A program made the translations under genes and the position numbers. Of a stretch of 17,952 bases of DNA, positions 1 to 7,180 are shown one piece after another (the stretch's first letter is position 1; the number at the start of each line of letters is the position of its first letter). The DNA comes from an uncultured Verrucomicrobia subdivision 3 bacterium (GTDB lineage Bacteria > Verrucomicrobiota > Verrucomicrobiae > Limisphaerales > UBA11358), in the NCBI GenBank assembly GCA_903847285.1, contig CAINDH010000271.1, positions 1-17,952 on the forward strand, read 5' to 3'. The notes beneath the pieces are model-generated. The model did not search any database. It had not been told where the DNA came from and saw only the letters and a program-made list of their open reading frames with translations.

Positions 1-329
1 AGCGCGATGGTCTCCTCGATTTTCTGGTCAATCTCCGGGAGCGTGATGACGTAGGAATCATCGTCTTTTTCCGTGCGGTAAAACGCGCAGAACTTGCAAT
101 AGACATTACAGACGTTTGTGTAATTCACATTACGATCAATGTTGAATGACACGATTTCGTTGCCGCGTCCGTTGTAAGCCTTAGCCTTGGCGAGCTGGCG
201 ACGGTGATCGGCTAGCGCGCCGAGTTCTTCCAGCGGCAGCGCGTAAAGGCGTTTGGCCTCCGCGCGGTCAATGCGCTGGCCGTCCCAGACTTTTTGCAAA
301 AGCGTGTCGAGTGAAGCGTCGTAAATCAC
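1..329 (-). CDS. mqnC: Cyclic dehypoxanthinyl futalosine synthase MqnC, 5' part (radical SAM)
   Basis: MqnC is a radical-SAM enzyme that cyclises dehypoxanthine futalosine in the futalosine route to menaquinone; it acts in the cytoplasm. The visible 109 codons read from a GTG at 329, with an in-frame TAA four codons upstream (339-341), so no earlier start is possible. Residues 64-84 carry the family signature around the 4Fe-4S cluster: IDRNVNYTN followed by CNVYCKFCAFYR, a C-x3-C-x2-C with Cys74, Cys78 and Cys81. The run NYTN-C...FCAFYR is typical of MqnC rather than its relative MqnE. The gene continues past base 1. It is the last of four minus-strand genes, but repeat copy A sits between it and the TPR gene, so co-transcription is uncertain. 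No Shine-Dalgarno sequence is visible. Confidence 0.9.
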   Translation of the reverse strand, partial: MIYDASLDTLLQKVWDGQRIDRAEAKRLYALPLEELGALADHRRQLAKAKAYNGRGNEIVSFNIDRNVNYTNVCNVYCKFCAFYRTEKDDDSYVITLPEIDQKIEETIA

Positions 330-360
330 GGCGGAAGATTAACCAATTCAAAACCCCGAA

Positions 361-420
361 TCAAACCGCAGATTAGCCCCGATGCCCGCAGATAAATTTT
401 TTTCTACGTCCATCGGTGGT
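361..420 (+). repeat. Dispersed intergenic repeat, copy A
   Basis: This copy lies between the 3' end of the TPR gene and the start of mqnC. It begins TCAAACCGCAGAT and ends ACGTCCATCGGTGG, with a short GCAGATAAA box inside. The same two ends, about 60-70 bases apart, recur at 7866-7928 (opposite strand) and 8159-8230. It encodes nothing. The ends are conserved while the middle varies, which suggests a structured or mobile intergenic element. I know of similar unnamed repeats in Verrucomicrobia and Planctomycetes genomes, but I cannot run a search. Confidence 0.65.
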
Positions 421-426
421 TAAAAA

Positions 427-978
427 CTATCGCGTCCGCTTGAATTTTTCCGGCGGCAAGCCCGCCAGTGCCTCGGCGGCGGCTTGGACGATTTCCTTCT
501 GGCCAAGCATCTGCGCGGCGCGCGCGCGGTGCAAATGTGCCTCGACCATTTGCGGCTCCAACTCCAACGCGCGTTCGGCGCACACGCGCGCCTCGACATG
601 GCGACCAAGCTGGCCGTTCATGCTCGCGAGATTCGCCCAGCCGAGGTGATTGTTTGGATCCACCCGTAACGCCTGCGCCAGACATTTTGCGCCTTCAGCG
701 GGACGGTTCAGCGGTCCAAAGAGCAGCGTCGCGAGATTGTTCCAGGCCTTGGAACTTTTTTCATCCAACGCGAGCGTGCGCCGATAAGCCGTTTCCGCCT
801 CGGCCAACCGCCCCATCGCGGCCAGCGCCAAGCCCTGATAAAAAAAAGCTTTGGGATCCGCAGAATTTTCCGTCCCCCATTTCTCCGCAAAGGTCAGCAC
901 GTCCGGCCAGCGGCCGCGTTCGCAAAGGGAACGCGCAAGGGCGGCACGGTCGGGGGCAGTGGCGGTCAGTCGGTTCAT
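427..978 (-). CDS. TPR-repeat protein
   Basis: A 183-residue soluble protein made almost entirely of tetratricopeptide repeats, helical hairpins that bind other proteins. Three to four units can be seen. Typical positions include GLALAAMGRLAEAETAYRR (first unit), AWNNLATLLF followed by ALRVDPNN, then GWANLASMNGQLGRHVEAR with ALELEP, and a weaker last unit from AHLHRARAAQMLG. No signal peptide or membrane segment is visible, so it is probably cytoplasmic. The ATG at 978 (MNRLTATAPD) is preferred because a longer reading to 1110 would run into the methyltransferase gene that ends at 1023. The 44-base gap and common strand suggest co-transcription with that gene. Specific partner unknown. Confidence 0.8.
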   Translation of the reverse strand: MNRLTATAPDRAALARSLCERGRWPDVLTFAEKWGTENSADPKAFFYQGLALAAMGRLAEAETAYRRTLALDEKSSKAWNNLATLLFGPLNRPAEGAKCLAQALRVDPNNHLGWANLASMNGQLGRHVEARVCAERALELEPQMVEAHLHRARAAQMLGQKEIVQAAAEALAGLPPEKFKRTR

Positions 979-1022
979 GCAGGGTGTTTTATAAATGTCC
1001 CGCAGCAAAATTGACAGATTTT

Positions 1023-1823
1023 TCAGCGACGGGTGGCGACCGCCAGAAAATAAACCGGCCGTTCTCGAATATTCGTTCTTTCTGGCCGGAGCACGTAAGG
1101 ATTGGCCCAACGCGAGCGAAGCGAAGTTTTTTTTAAAATGGCGGCCACGGGATTTTCCCGCGTCGCCGGGGCGGCGTCACAAATCTCAGGGTTGATTCGT
1201 CTTTGCAGGCAACCGAAACCGGGCAACTTCTGCCAGAAAGTCCTTTCGGCTGCCCAGGCGCACGGCGTCCACCACGCGACGGCGAGTGGACGCTGGGTGA
1301 ATAATTCGATCGTGCCGAAACGCGCCAGGAGCAGCTCAATAAATTCCGCGCGGCTCAATTCTTGGACATGATACGGATTCGCCGGACAAAGCTCGCGATA
1401 CACCTCGCGGTTTGGCGTGGAGATAATCAGTTTCCCGCCCGGTGCCAGCACGCGCACACATTCGTCCAGAAATTTTTCCGGCTGCGGCAGATGCTCAATG
1501 GTTTCAAACGATACCGCCACCTCTACCGATGAAGCCGGCAAAGGTATGTTCTGCGCGTCACCGACGCGTGCCGTGATGCCGTAACGCCGCGCCGCGTGTT
1601 CGCAGAGTTCGGCGGAAATATCCACGCCAACAACGCTCGCCGCACCCGCACGCAGCAAGCCCGCAGCGCCGTAGCCTTCACCACAAGCGATGTCCAAAAC
1701 TTTTTTCCCCTTCACTCTCGGCGCAGCGAAACGATAGCGGTAGATGTGCTCCCAAAAAGTGCGGGTATCGCTTTTTCTGGAACCATCTGCTCGCCGGTGA
1801 AATCGAGGGAGGAACTCAAGCAT
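1023..1823 (-). CDS. Class I SAM-dependent methyltransferase (Methyltransf_11 type)
   Basis: A 266-residue protein with the Rossmann-like methyltransferase fold. Motif I is VLDIACGEGYGAAG at residues 42-54, which binds SAM. The acidic residue after strand 2 is Asp68 (VVGVDIS), GDA lies at 88-90 for the adenine, SFETIEHL at 105-112 is the post-II/motif IV region, and LAPGGKLIIS at 126-135 is motif III. The C-terminal third is not conserved enough to name a substrate; small-molecule or glycan methylation is possible. The ATG at 1823 puts motif I at the usual distance from the start. An in-frame GTG lies 18 bases upstream. The reading frame is open to 2090, but that stretch is cysteine- and arginine-rich nonsense overlapping the next gene. 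It lies between the TPR and membrane-protein genes on the same strand. Confidence 0.82.
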   Translation of the reverse strand: MLEFLPRFHRRADGSRKSDTRTFWEHIYRYRFAAPRVKGKKVLDIACGEGYGAAGLLRAGAASVVGVDISAELCEHAARRYGITARVGDAQNIPLPASSVEVAVSFETIEHLPQPEKFLDECVRVLAPGGKLIISTPNREVYRELCPANPYHVQELSRAEFIELLLARFGTIELFTQRPLAVAWWTPCAWAAERTFWQKLPGFGCLQRRINPEICDAAPATRENPVAAILKKTSLRSRWANPYVLRPERTNIRERPVYFLAVATRR

Positions 1824-1938
1824 TAACAGTCTGCCGTCCACACAGACTCCACTGCAAATCTTTTCCCGAGGCTTGCTCGCGACATGGTTCGGGCAGCGCG
1901 AGGATCGGGGCGGTGCGCGACGGCGGCGGAAATCGTTT

Positions 1939-2616
1939 TCAGCGCTCGCCGAACACGCTGTCGAGGATGACTTCCTTGATCTTCCAAAGCAGCGACATCG
2001 TGATCGCGAGCGGAGCGAGGCCGAGGAAGAGCAGGACGGTCGTCTGCAAATGCACCAGCCAGAACATGAACTTCGGACCGAGGTGCTCATGCAGGTGCAA
2101 CAGGTCGGGCAAGCTGAGGCTCAGCGCCGCCAACGTTACCCAGGCTACGAGGAGCCAGCGGTTGATGGCGGTGAACTGCCGCGTCTCTTGCCGCAAATTT
2201 TCGTCCGGCAGCATTGCCCCGAGTTGTTTCAAAACGATGTTGAGGTTAAACAGGAACACCAGGGCGGACAAAACCAGCACAAAAACCGCCGCCTGAAAAA
2301 ATGGCTGCCCCGGCATCCGGCCAAACCAAAACAAAAACGGGCAGAGGCAGAAGTTCACCAGCGCCGGTAACAACGCTCGATCCAGCGCCGCGCGCCAGGG
2401 ACGCTCCTGTGTTTGAAATGCCGCCAACTGCCAAAGGCCAAAGAGCAGCAGCCCGTTCAACACCAGCACCGGCAGCGAGCCCAGCGGGCGCAGCAGATCT
2501 TCCTTCGCCGTCTCCACGCTCACGATGAGCCACATCGGCAGACCCCAGAACAACGCCGATAATCCGCGCGCGAGTTTGCCGAGCGAACGGAGCAGTTGTG
2601 GGTTGTTCGAGGTCAT
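1939..2616 (-). CDS. Six-helix integral membrane protein, function unknown
   Basis: A 225-residue hydrophobic protein I do not recognise. Likely membrane helices lie near residues 18-33, 45-67, 84-99, 106-128, 153-170 and 187-210. A charged loop (about 133-152, rich in Glu, Arg and Gln) separates helices 4 and 5, and a short charged tail ends in VFGER. There is no signal peptide and no catalytic motif I can name. The ATG at 2616 (MTSNNPQLL) is preferred over a TTG 42 bases upstream, since the extension adds only a poor leader. It heads a run of four minus-strand genes and is divergent from asd, with a 181-base intergenic region between them. The 115 bases to the methyltransferase start hold no other gene. 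Confidence 0.7.
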   Translation of the reverse strand: MTSNNPQLLRSLGKLARGLSALFWGLPMWLIVSVETAKEDLLRPLGSLPVLVLNGLLLFGLWQLAAFQTQERPWRAALDRALLPALVNFCLCPFLFWFGRMPGQPFFQAAVFVLVLSALVFLFNLNIVLKQLGAMLPDENLRQETRQFTAINRWLLVAWVTLAALSLSLPDLLHLHEHLGPKFMFWLVHLQTTVLLFLGLAPLAITMSLLWKIKEVILDSVFGER

Positions 2617-2757
2617 CGAACTGTAATTATGAAGGAAGAAGGTTGCCGGAAGAAACAAATTTCATTCTGGAACGGCTTCCTTTCCCCAGAGGGTAGAGGG
2701 GGAGGGCAAACCAAAGTGGCCCAGTATCCCTTTGTTTTGTCATTCCCCGCACCACGA

Positions 2758-2785
2758 TTGACGCTCGCGTTTTTTTTGTTAGAGT
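2758..2785 (+). promoter_or_regulatory. Candidate promoter of asd
   Basis: TTGACG at 2758-2763 is separated by 16 bases, including a run of eight T, from TAGAGT at 2780-2785. This matches the sigma-70 -35 and -10 boxes fairly well. Transcription would begin about five bases before the ATG at 2798, giving an almost leaderless message, which fits the missing Shine-Dalgarno sequence. Based on motif matching only. Confidence 0.4.
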
Positions 2786-2797
2786 TTCCGGCCTTTT

Positions 2798-3802
2798 ATG
2801 AATCGCAATCCGCACGTCGCAATTGTCGGTGCCACGGGAGCCGTGGGCATCGAGATGATCAAGACCCTGGAGAAAAGAAAATTTCCCGCGGGCAAACTCA
2901 CCCTGCTCGCATCGGCGCGCTCGGCGGGCAAGACCTTGAAATTTCGCGGCAAGACGATCACGATTAAGGAACTCACCAAGGATTCTTTCGCGGGCGTGGA
3001 CATCGCATTGTTCAGCGCAGGCGGCGGCATCTCGCGCGACTTTGCACCCATCGCGGTCAAAGCCGGCTGCGTGGTGGTGGATAATTCCAGCGCGTTTCGC
3101 CAAGACCAAAACGTGCCGCTCGTCGTGCCGGAGATCAACGCGGCGGACGTGAAGAAACATAAAGGCATCATCGCCAACCCGAATTGCACCACGGCTATCA
3201 CACTCATGGCGCTCTATCCGCTGCATAAAAAATTCGGCGTCAAACGGATTTTTGCTTCGAGCTATCAGGCTGTCAGCGGCACGGGCGCGCAGGCGATTGA
3301 AGAATTAAAGCGCCAGGTTGGCCAAGTCGTCGCTGGCAAAAAAGTGACGAAGGAAGTGTATCCCCACCAGATCGCCTTCAACGTGCTGCCCCATGTGGAT
3401 TCCTTTCTGCCGACGGGTTACACCAAGGAAGAAATGAAAATGGAAAACGAAGGCCGCAAAATCATGCACCATGCGAAGTTCCGTGCGAGCGTGACCTGCG
3501 TGCGCGTGCCCGTGTATCGCTCCCACTCCATTGCTGTGAGCGCGGAATTTACCAAGCCGGTGACCGTGGCCGCTGCGAAAGCCGTGTTGAAGAAAGCCCC
3601 CGGCCTCGACGTGGTGGATGAACCAGAAAATAAAAAATATCCGATGCCGCTCAATACTTCCGAGCGATACAACTGTCAGGTTGGACGTATCCGGCTCGAC
3701 TGCGCGTTGGACAATGGCTTGTGCTTCTGGGTTTCTGGCGACCAACTGCTCAAAGGCGCGGCGTTGAACGCGGTGCAAATTGCCGAAGAATTGCTGAAAT
3801 AA
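2798..3802 (+). CDS. asd: Aspartate-semialdehyde dehydrogenase
   Basis: Asd reduces aspartyl-phosphate to aspartate semialdehyde with NADPH, the branch-point step towards lysine, diaminopimelate, threonine and methionine. The 334-residue length is normal for the family. The N-terminal nucleotide-binding loop is VAIVGATGAVG at residues 7-17. The catalytic cysteine is Cys130 in NPNCTT, Gln157 follows in SSYQ, and the substrate-binding and acid/base pair is Arg236 and/or Arg241 with His243 (VPVYRSHS). All key residues are present. The ATG at 2798 gives a tight N-terminus before the first strand. The gene stands alone between a divergent membrane-protein gene and its own terminator at 3828-3864. 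Confidence 0.95.
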   Translation: MNRNPHVAIVGATGAVGIEMIKTLEKRKFPAGKLTLLASARSAGKTLKFRGKTITIKELTKDSFAGVDIALFSAGGGISRDFAPIAVKAGCVVVDNSSAFRQDQNVPLVVPEINAADVKKHKGIIANPNCTTAITLMALYPLHKKFGVKRIFASSYQAVSGTGAQAIEELKRQVGQVVAGKKVTKEVYPHQIAFNVLPHVDSFLPTGYTKEEMKMENEGRKIMHHAKFRASVTCVRVPVYRSHSIAVSAEFTKPVTVAAAKAVLKKAPGLDVVDEPENKKYPMPLNTSERYNCQVGRIRLDCALDNGLCFWVSGDQLLKGAALNAVQIAEELLK

Positions 3803-3827
3803 ATTTCCAACTCCGATTTTATAGAAC

Positions 3828-3864
3828 GTGCGCCGGAGTTTTGTGATAACTTCGGCGCACTTTT
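3828..3864 (+). terminator. Rho-independent terminator after asd
   Basis: Arms 3828-3840 and 3848-3860 can pair over 13 positions: eight G/C-rich pairs (GTGCGCCG with CGGCGCAC), one G-T wobble, then AGTT with AACT. The loop is seven bases (TTGTGAT) and four T follow. It lies 25 bases after the asd stop codon. Unusually, the T-run ends one base before the ATG of the next gene, so the hairpin also fills that gene's leader. Confidence 0.7.
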
Positions 3865-3865
3865 C

Positions 3866-4150
3866 ATGAGTAGACAAAAACAGCGGGAATCCGGGCTGGC
3901 GGCCAATAATTTTCAATTCACACTCGCGGGAATCATTCTCTTCAGCCTCGCGCTGATGGGAGGTTCCTCGTTCATCACTTGGAAATTGGTGTCGCGGGGA
4001 GCTGTCCGCACCGAACCTTATGTGGTGGACGCGCGCGACAAGTCCTCCGTTGTGCGCAACGGCGCATGGGGCGCGCTGCTCACGCGCGACATCGAATTGC
4101 AACGGCCGGCGGAATATCTCACGGACGAAGTCACTTTGCTGAAGCCGTAA
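3866..4150 (+). CDS. N-terminal part of a split membrane-anchored protein
   Basis: A 94-residue product with a short charged start, one membrane helix near residues 18-40 (FTLAGIILFSLALMGGSS region) and a polar outer stretch (about 44-94) that would face the periplasm. The frame ends at a TAA (4148-4150), but the same frame continues without another stop: six codons (IWTFTG) lead to the ATG at 4169 and on for 319 codons. I read 3866-5128 as one original gene of about 420 codons broken by a nonsense codon. One base change from AAA, CAA or GAA would make the TAA. The alternative, two separate genes, is less likely because the join is in frame and only 18 bases long. The family is not one I can name. 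There is no visible ribosome-binding site; the asd terminator fills the leader. Confidence 0.55.
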   Translation: MSRQKQRESGLAANNFQFTLAGIILFSLALMGGSSFITWKLVSRGAVRTEPYVVDARDKSSVVRNGAWGALLTRDIELQRPAEYLTDEVTLLKP

Positions 4151-4168
4151 ATCTGGACGTTCACCGGG

Positions 4169-5128
4169 ATGCGGCCCGAAGCGGTGAAACAAATGTTCTT
4201 CTCCAACGGAGTTTCCGCCGCACAAATCACCGAAGCATTCGCGCCCGGAAATGTTTCCGCGGCAGGCGCCGATACCGAGTTGAAGCCTTCGGAAAAATTT
4301 CTCACCTCGTTCTCACCAGAGCAGCGCGCAAAATTCTACCTCGCGCTTGCGGGTGCGGGCGTGAATTTATATCTGGATTTCCCCTACATTTTTCCGGGCA
4401 ACGGTTTTTTAGACATCTGCAACAACGGCCAGTTGCGGCCGGAAGAGGTGGCGCTACTAAAACAACTGGTCTATCCGAACGGCGCGGCGCAACAGTTGGC
4501 CGACTACCCGTTTCTACTGGGGAAAATCCCCACGCTGGAGCGGCGCACGAAGGTGACACAAGCATTGTCCCGCCAATCAGCGGTGCTCGCGCGCCTCGCG
4601 GTGCAACCGGACACGGATATTGACAAGATCGCCAGCTACTGGGGCAACGTGCCGGGCGTGCGCTTCACCGACATCCGCCCGCTGATGGAATCGCTCAAGC
4701 AATTGCCCGAGGGCGGCAGCATGAGCCTCCTGTATTTCCTCCCCAAGTTTGCCCGCGAACGACTCTATACCTTCCCGCTCCCGGCGCAGGCGGGCGATCC
4801 GACGATGGACTGCCATTGGACCACCTTCAATTTTTCAAGCGAGACGCCGGACAATCGTTTTAACGACCCCGCTTACGCGGTGCAATTCATCCGTAAAAAT
4901 TATTACCAGATTGCCGCGCCTTCCCAGTATGGCGATATCCTGCTGTTGATGAATGACAAGCAGGAGGTGAAACATTCCGCCGTATTCATCGCTGATGACA
5001 TTGTCTTCACCAAGAACGGGAATAATTACCGCCAGCCGTGGATGCTGATGCGGATTCCGGATTTGCTGGCGACGTATCCCTCCACACCGACGATGCGGGC
5101 GGTTTATATGCGGCGCAAAACGGAGTAA
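4169..5128 (+). CDS. C-terminal part of split gene, putative NlpC/P60-like cysteine peptidase domain
   Basis: A 319-residue frame in the same phase as the 94-codon frame before it. On its own it has no signal peptide, so an isolated product would stay in the cytoplasm. Residues 1-200 are a mostly helical region I do not recognise. The last 110 residues look like an NlpC/P60 papain-like fold: Asp214-Cys215 begins a helix (DCHWTTFNF), Gly255-Asp256 starts a strand (YGDILLLM), and His269 starts the next (KHSAVFIADDIVF), followed by Asn-rich TKNGNN. This Cys, GD, His spacing matches cell-wall peptidases and amidases, but Ser/Gly after the Cys is replaced by His216-Trp, so assignment is tentative. 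Whether it is translated from the ATG at 4169 by re-initiation is unknown. It faces exbD with only 17 bases between stops. Confidence 0.6.
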   Translation: MRPEAVKQMFFSNGVSAAQITEAFAPGNVSAAGADTELKPSEKFLTSFSPEQRAKFYLALAGAGVNLYLDFPYIFPGNGFLDICNNGQLRPEEVALLKQLVYPNGAAQQLADYPFLLGKIPTLERRTKVTQALSRQSAVLARLAVQPDTDIDKIASYWGNVPGVRFTDIRPLMESLKQLPEGGSMSLLYFLPKFARERLYTFPLPAQAGDPTMDCHWTTFNFSSETPDNRFNDPAYAVQFIRKNYYQIAAPSQYGDILLLMNDKQEVKHSAVFIADDIVFTKNGNNYRQPWMLMRIPDLLATYPSTPTMRAVYMRRKTE

Positions 5129-5145
5129 AAACTCGGCGGGGGAAA

Positions 5146-5583
5146 TTACTTCGCGCCCGCTTCTTTCATATAGGCACTGGACACTTTGATGTTTGCCGCC
5201 TTTGCGATGTCCATCACGCGCACGAGTTGTCCCCACGGCGCGGCTTTGTCCGCACGCACGGCGAGGCGCGCATCGCCGCCGCTGGCGCGGGCTTTTTCCG
5301 CATCCAGAATCAGCCGGCCGCGCAACTGCTCGGGTGTGACCACGTCGCCAGCGATGCCATAACGCAATGCGCCGGTGGCCTCGATGCTGATAAGCAATGG
5401 CGGATTATCATTCGCGCCGGACTTGAGCGCGGTGGTGGATTCCGGCAAAGATAATTTCAACGCGGGCTGCTGCCGGAACGTCGTGGTCACCAGCAAAAAA
5501 ATCACCAGCACGATCAACACGTCGATCAATGCGACGATGATGATGGCGGGCGCGGTGCGGCGTTTATGGATGAGAAATTTCAT
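5146..5583 (-). CDS. exbD: ExbD/TolR-family biopolymer transport protein
   Basis: A 145-residue inner-membrane protein that, with ExbB, uses the proton gradient to drive TonB or TolA. One membrane helix spans about residues 12-35 and contains the conserved proton-carrying Asp21 (ALIDVLIVLVIFLL). The rest is a periplasmic domain of ordinary length for the family, with LPEST near residue 47 and a C-terminal part (ARLAVRADKAAPWGQLVRVM) matching the ExbD fold. Its ATG overlaps the exbB stop by four bases, so the two are translationally coupled. I cannot separate ExbD from TolR by sequence alone; the neighbouring TonB-like gene favours ExbD. Confidence 0.88.
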   Translation of the reverse strand: MKFLIHKRRTAPAIIIVALIDVLIVLVIFLLVTTTFRQQPALKLSLPESTTALKSGANDNPPLLISIEATGALRYGIAGDVVTPEQLRGRLILDAEKARASGGDARLAVRADKAAPWGQLVRVMDIAKAANIKVSSAYMKEAGAK

Positions 5584-6179
5584 TTCTTGCCGACGTATTG
5601 GCGACGGATGAATTCACTGCAGATGGTTTCCAGCTCAACGGCGAGCACCTCGACCTTTTTAGAAAAATAGCTCCACGCCACGAGCGCGGGGATAGAGATG
5701 AGGAGGCCGATAAGTGTCGTGCGCAAAATCAAACTGATGCCCTGCGCGAGCTTGGAAGCGTCGTTCATGTTCCCCAACCCAGTGTGGCCGATGTCGCCGA
5801 ACACCGTCATCATGCCAAAGATGGTTCCGACCAGACCGAGCAACGGCGCGATGCCCACGATGATTTCCAACACGACGAGGCCTTGCTCCAGCTTTACAAC
5901 TTCATGGCGCGCGCTCGTTTCCACGGCAGCTTCGTTGTCAGCCTTTGGCCAGTCGCGGTGCTCGTCAGCAACTAAAATCAAGCGGCTTAACGGCGACGCG
6001 TCCGCCTTGCAGAATTGGCGCAAGTTTTCCAAATCCTGCTCCGTGCGACACCCCATCACGGCCGTAGCAAGTTCCGCTGGCACTACCTTGCCCCAACGCA
6101 ATGCCCAACCACGCCAGATGACCACGCCCAAACCAATCACGGAAGTGAGGCTGAGCAAAATATAAACGAGTGTATCCAT
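5580..6179 (-). CDS. exbB: ExbB/TolQ/MotA-family proton channel protein
   Basis: A 199-residue inner-membrane protein forming the proton channel with ExbD. Helix 1 covers about residues 4-22, a cytoplasmic domain follows (30-98), then helices 2 (about 101-126) and 3 (about 147-171). Family hallmarks are PLLGLVGTIFGM at 112-123 and the region from GISLILRTTLIGLL on helix 3, where the Thr residues line the proton path. Length is normal. It starts 23 bases after the end of the tonB-like gene and overlaps exbD by four bases, so the three form one operon. No Shine-Dalgarno sequence precedes the ATG at 6179. Confidence 0.9.
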   Translation of the reverse strand: MDTLVYILLSLTSVIGLGVVIWRGWALRWGKVVPAELATAVMGCRTEQDLENLRQFCKADASPLSRLILVADEHRDWPKADNEAAVETSARHEVVKLEQGLVVLEIIVGIAPLLGLVGTIFGMMTVFGDIGHTGLGNMNDASKLAQGISLILRTTLIGLLISIPALVAWSYFSKKVEVLAVELETICSEFIRRQYVGKK

Positions 6180-6202
6180 AAAATTTTAAAAACGCGGACA
6201 GT

Positions 6203-7180
6203 TCAATAGTAATAAAAGCTAAACGTGATTTCCCGAAAATTCGCATTGATCATGCGTCTCATATCCGACGGCCAGGCCTTGAACGGCGCGGCCTCCTGAA
6301 TCGCTTCCTGACAGACATAGCCTAGCAACTGCCCGACGGTGTTCTCCAGAAAACTCACCTCGATGATCGAACCGTCTGGCAGCAGCTTGAAATGCACGGT
6401 CACTTTGCCCGTGCGATCCTGCGCAAAGCGACGACTGTCCAGCAAGTCATACCAGCGCTGCGTGACCGCCTCCACAATCGCACGGTCGTAGCTGCCGAAT
6501 GCCGTGGACTTCACATCGAGCGACGACCACTGCAACTGCCGCTTCACCCCGCCGTCCTGCTTCAACGCCTGCCCCGGCAACTGTGGTGACGTTTGTGTTT
6601 GTGCCTGCGCCTGTTTCAACGTGCGCGGACGCGGCGGCGCGGGCGAGGTTTTCTGCTCGGACGGATTCGGCGCCGGCATTCTCAATTTCAAATCACCCAG
6701 GCTCATCGAGTCGTGCGGAGCCGTTTCCTCTGGCGGTTTGGTTTCGGGCGTGGCCTCTGCGGGCGCAGACGGCTGCAATTTCGGCAACACCGGCACGTCC
6801 TCCATCTTGGGAACATTTTTTTGCGAACCGTCCAGTTTGGGTCGGGTGGCATCTATCGCCACATCGGGATTCGCCGCCCGGGAATTTTTATCGGAATAAA
6901 ATTTCGCCTGCTTGGGCGGCTCCGGTTCTGCGTAGCTTACGTCCACGAAAACCATCGGCGGCTCGACCTCTTTTTTGGTCGCGAGCTGCGCGGAGTTTTT
7001 TGGCGTCGATTTTTTAAGCCAGGACGGCGCGTGCAGCTTTTCCCACCAGCCAAGTTTTTTTCCCATCTCGTAACCGCCCCACGCGCCAAGATGCAGCAGC
7101 AAAGAAATCAAAAGCGCCGCGACCAGCCGGCTGGAATCGCGCCGGCTGGGACGCAGCGAACGGATTTCAGCGCGAACCAT
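6203..7180 (-). CDS. TonB/TolA-like energy transducer
   Basis: A 325-residue protein with the TonB layout. It has a basic cytoplasmic start (residues 1-18), one membrane helix (about 19-38), a long Pro-, Glu-, Lys- and Gln-rich periplasmic spacer (about 75-215), and a C-terminal domain (about 228-325) ending in aromatic residues. The C-terminal domain reads YDRAIVEAVTQRWYDLL, then GKVTVHFKLLPDGSI, which resembles TonB_C/TolA_C strands. It would pass energy from ExbB-ExbD to outer-membrane receptors, or act as TolA in envelope maintenance; no receptor gene is in the window to decide. It is the first gene of the operon with exbB and exbD. The ATG at 7180 precedes the membrane helix at the expected distance. 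Confidence 0.82.
   Translation of the reverse strand: MVRAEIRSLRPSRRDSSRLVAALLISLLLHLGAWGGYEMGKKLGWWEKLHAPSWLKKSTPKNSAQLATKKEVEPPMVFVDVSYAEPEPPKQAKFYSDKNSRAANPDVAIDATRPKLDGSQKNVPKMEDVPVLPKLQPSAPAEATPETKPPEETAPHDSMSLGDLKLRMPAPNPSEQKTSPAPPRPRTLKQAQAQTQTSPQLPGQALKQDGGVKRQLQWSSLDVKSTAFGSYDRAIVEAVTQRWYDLLDSRRFAQDRTGKVTVHFKLLPDGSIIEVSFLENTVGQLLGYVCQEAIQEAAPFKAWPSDMRRMINANFREITFSFYYY

Noticed and set aside
1011..1016. Perfect TTGACA -35 box on the plus strand
   Set aside because: No -10 box follows at 16-18 bases and it points into the antisense of the methyltransferase gene. Read on the minus strand it gives a poor -35, although TATAAA lies 17 bases on.
1828..1848. Hairpin AGTCTG/CAGACT just before the methyltransferase start
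   Set aside because: Only six pairs with a nine-base loop and no other sign of translational control; likely chance.
2680..2712. Purine-rich GAGGGTAGAGGGGGAGGG stretch upstream of asd resembling the hairpin at 8589-8623
   Set aside because: Similarity is limited to short G-runs; no shared ends or stable pairing that would define a repeat family.
4148..4150. UAA as a recoded sense codon (alternative genetic code)
   Set aside because: TAA clearly terminates asd, exbD and the regulator gene in the same window; selenocysteine and pyrrolysine use UGA and UAG.
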